Source: DATCIH01 sp036507955 (GTDB lineage Bacteria; Bacillota; Clostridia; Clostridiales; Clostridiaceae). Taken from it: a DNA stretch of 8,104 bases. The stretch spans positions 1 through 8,104 of the forward strand of contig DATCIH010000128.1 in the NCBI GenBank assembly GCA_036507955.1, written 5' to 3'. Shown here piece after piece: positions 6,986 through 8,104 of this stretch (within the stretch, counting starts at the first letter, position 1; each line of letters opens with the position of its first letter). A program made the translations under genes and the position numbers. Under the pieces are notes generated by a model. It had not been told where the DNA came from. It searched no databases and saw only the letters and a program-made list of their open reading frames with translations.

Positions 6986-7014
6986 ATTATATCATAATTT
7001 TCTTGAATTCTACA
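6986..7014 (-). promoter_or_regulatory. Extended -10 sigma-A-type promoter for the signalling operon
   Basis: On the minus strand a perfect TATAAT (6986-6991) is preceded by TG one base upstream (6993-6994), giving an extended -10. A weak -35 (TGTAGA, 7009-7014; three of six matches to TTGACA) is 17 bp away. Transcription would start near 6979, about 17 nt before the 19-bp hairpin and about 97 nt before the ATG. AT-rich sequence produces chance matches, but the combination and position are good. Confidence 0.55.
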
Positions 7015-7071
7015 TGAAATCCTAAATTTTTTTTTGTAATTTTAAAAATACCGCATCAGATTTTCTGGATA

Positions 7072-7827
7072 TTAAACAAACCCTTTTTTAATCATGAAGC
7101 GGAAGAAATTCGTAAAAATCTTAATAGATGCTTTTTGAATGGTATTCAGTTTACAATCTATAAAATAATCTTTATCTCTATAATATTGATAATCAGCAGG
7201 AAGGTCTTTTTGATTTATCACGGATGACGCTTTAAAAACACTGAACCAGATAAGATAAGAAAACGGAGGTTTTGAACCTTTCTTTTCGCTCAACAATTTT
7301 GCAAACTCTTCTGCGGACTTTTTGATTTTATCTTCCTGTATTTTTTTCTTATTGTCATTCATATCTGGTGAATTAAAAACACTCAACCTACTAATTATTT
7401 TGCCACCCGATACCATAACAGACAGTGCTTTCATTGCATTCTTAACACCCATATAACTACCGCTAGTTATTACAAGCATAAATTTCTGATCGAAATATCT
7501 CGGTCTGTGACAAGTGTAAGCAAATCTATCTATATAATTTTTCATTAGTCCTGAAACATTAGCAACATAATTTGGGCTCGCCAATATTACTCCGTCAGAA
7601 GCTTCAATTTTCTGAACAATCAAGTCCCTATCATCTTTTAACGGGCAACGCTCCTCCCCTTTGGATATACAGGTAAAGCAGCCCTTGCAGAGATCAAAAT
7701 TAATATCTTTTAAAAAGAGGTACTCATATTCGCAATCCGATATTTTCTTATGTAATTGTTCAATTTTTTGCACTGTGTGATAAGTATTTGCTTTTCGGGG
7801 GCTTCCAATAATAACAAGAATTTTCAT
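7072..7827 (-). CDS. Flavodoxin-family NAD(P)H/FMN oxidoreductase with iron-sulfur-flavoprotein-like cysteine motif
   Basis: This 251-residue cytosolic protein has a flavodoxin-like fold of the NADPH-dependent FMN reductase type. The N-terminus shows a beta strand and the FMN phosphate loop GSPRKANT (8-15); SPNYVANVSGLMKNYIDRF (84-102) is the second FMN-contact region. Cysteines C47, C50, C53 and C61 form CX2CX2CX7C, close to the compact motif that binds a 4Fe-4S cluster in iron-sulfur flavoproteins (family knowledge; cluster binding not proven). About 65 C-terminal residues beyond the flavodoxin core are hydrophobic/basic and unassigned. The ATG has AAAGGAGGG 8 nt upstream. A probable TetR-type gene ends 97 nt upstream on the same strand, a common pairing for stress or detoxification flavoproteins. 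The substrate is unknown, and the gene appears independent of the signalling operon. Confidence 0.85.
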   Translation of the reverse strand: MKILVIIGSPRKANTYHTVQKIEQLHKKISDCEYEYLFLKDINFDLCKGCFTCISKGEERCPLKDDRDLIVQKIEASDGVILASPNYVANVSGLMKNYIDRFAYTCHRPRYFDQKFMLVITSGSYMGVKNAMKALSVMVSGGKIISRLSVFNSPDMNDNKKKIQEDKIKKSAEEFAKLLSEKKGSKPPFSYLIWFSVFKASSVINQKDLPADYQYYRDKDYFIDCKLNTIQKASIKIFTNFFRFMIKKGFV

Positions 7828-7923
7828 TTTAATTACCCTCCTTTGTCTGATTCTTTTATTTTGTTATAACTATTAACGTAGTTGCGTAGACATGTGCTTT
7901 ATTCAAAGAACTTTTGTATTTTG
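7828..7923. promoter_or_regulatory. Intergenic region before flavoprotein gene, with strong RBS
   Basis: It contains AAAGGAGGG (7836-7844, minus strand) for the flavoprotein. I see a TATAAC-like -10 candidate near 7860 but no convincing -35, and no clear symmetric operator. The flavoprotein may be co-transcribed with the upstream regulator gene. Confidence 0.4.
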
Positions 7924-8104
7924 TTACTTAAAAATAATATCTATTACCATATCAATTAACTGTTCTCGCTGTTTCGTATCGTAAAAATCGACATCAGCGC
8001 TCTGCCTAAAAACATCTCTTCTCAAAAACGCTGACTGAATCGTTGTAATCAGAATGTGCGTGAGCACATAAAGTTCTTTTTCTGATTTTTTGTCACCGCA
8101 TATC
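7924..8104 (-). CDS. C-terminal fragment of a probable TetR-family regulator (runs off window)
   Basis: An open frame enters from the right edge and ends in TAA at 7924-7926, giving 59 residues that start ICGDKKSEKEL and end DMVIDIIFK. The frame is open throughout, and its composition (amphipathic helices, HILITTIQSAFLRRD, then QREQLIDMVIDIIFK) resembles the final helices of TetR/AcrR ligand-binding domains. The DNA-binding helix-turn-helix would lie outside the window, so the family is an inference supported mainly by its position before a flavodoxin-type oxidoreductase. It may regulate that gene. Confidence 0.5.
   Translation of the reverse strand, partial: ICGDKKSEKELYVLTHILITTIQSAFLRRDVFRQSADVDFYDTKQREQLIDMVIDIIFK

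Noticed and set aside
7046..7070. Terminator of the flavoprotein gene close to its stop (CAGAAAATCTG then T-run)
   Set aside because: A 4-bp stem with a 3-nt loop separated from the T-run is too weak; the hairpin at 6908-6962 is a better candidate.
7863..7893. Candidate regulator operator (CTACGCAACTACG and GTTA...TAAC words) before the flavoprotein gene
   Set aside because: The first is a short direct repeat rather than a palindrome and the second has only 4-bp arms; neither is convincing as a TetR-type operator.

Overview
The window is AT-rich, uses strong AAGGAGG-type ribosome binding sites and also TTG starts, and has every supported gene on the minus strand. Together with the protein families this suggests a low-GC Firmicute, most likely Clostridium or a close relative. 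The genus is inferred from style, not from a search.

Reading along the minus strand (high to low coordinates): 8104-7924 is the end of a truncated gene, probably a TetR-type repressor. 7827-7072 encodes a flavodoxin-fold NAD(P)H/FMN oxidoreductase with an iron-sulfur-flavoprotein-like cysteine cluster. Next comes a leader region with a good extended -10 promoter (6986-6994) and a perfect 19-bp hairpin (6908-6962). A compact four-gene signalling operon then runs from 6882 to 257: (1) a soluble REC-histidine kinase, (2) a secreted sugar-type substrate-binding lipoprotein, (3) a membrane hybrid kinase with extracellular helical domain, HAMP, GAF, glutamine-rich coiled coil, HisKA, HATPase and two REC domains, and (4) a CheR-type methyltransferase with an extra N-terminal domain. 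Gaps between these genes are 12, 55 and 19 nt. The first 121 bases hold a GC-richer, strongly structured element, possibly the end of an IS200/IS605-like transposon or a structured RNA.

The operon reads as a ligand-sensing phosphorelay. There is no ABC permease or ATPase beside the binding protein, so its likely job is to present a ligand to the extracellular part of the hybrid kinase, as in the known TorT-TorS, LuxP-LuxQ and XylFII-LytS pairs. Phosphate would then flow to the REC domains, and CheR would methylate a protein partner. No HPt domain, DNA-binding response regulator, CheB or chemoreceptor is encoded here, so the output must lie elsewhere or be unusual.

The most striking sequence observation is a perfect 27-bp direct repeat bracketing the binding-protein gene. 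One copy forms the last codons of the REC-kinase and the other sits just before the ribosome binding site of the hybrid kinase. Collapsing the repeat would remove the binding protein precisely and leave both kinases intact, which points to a cassette-like gain (or possible loss) of the sensor protein.
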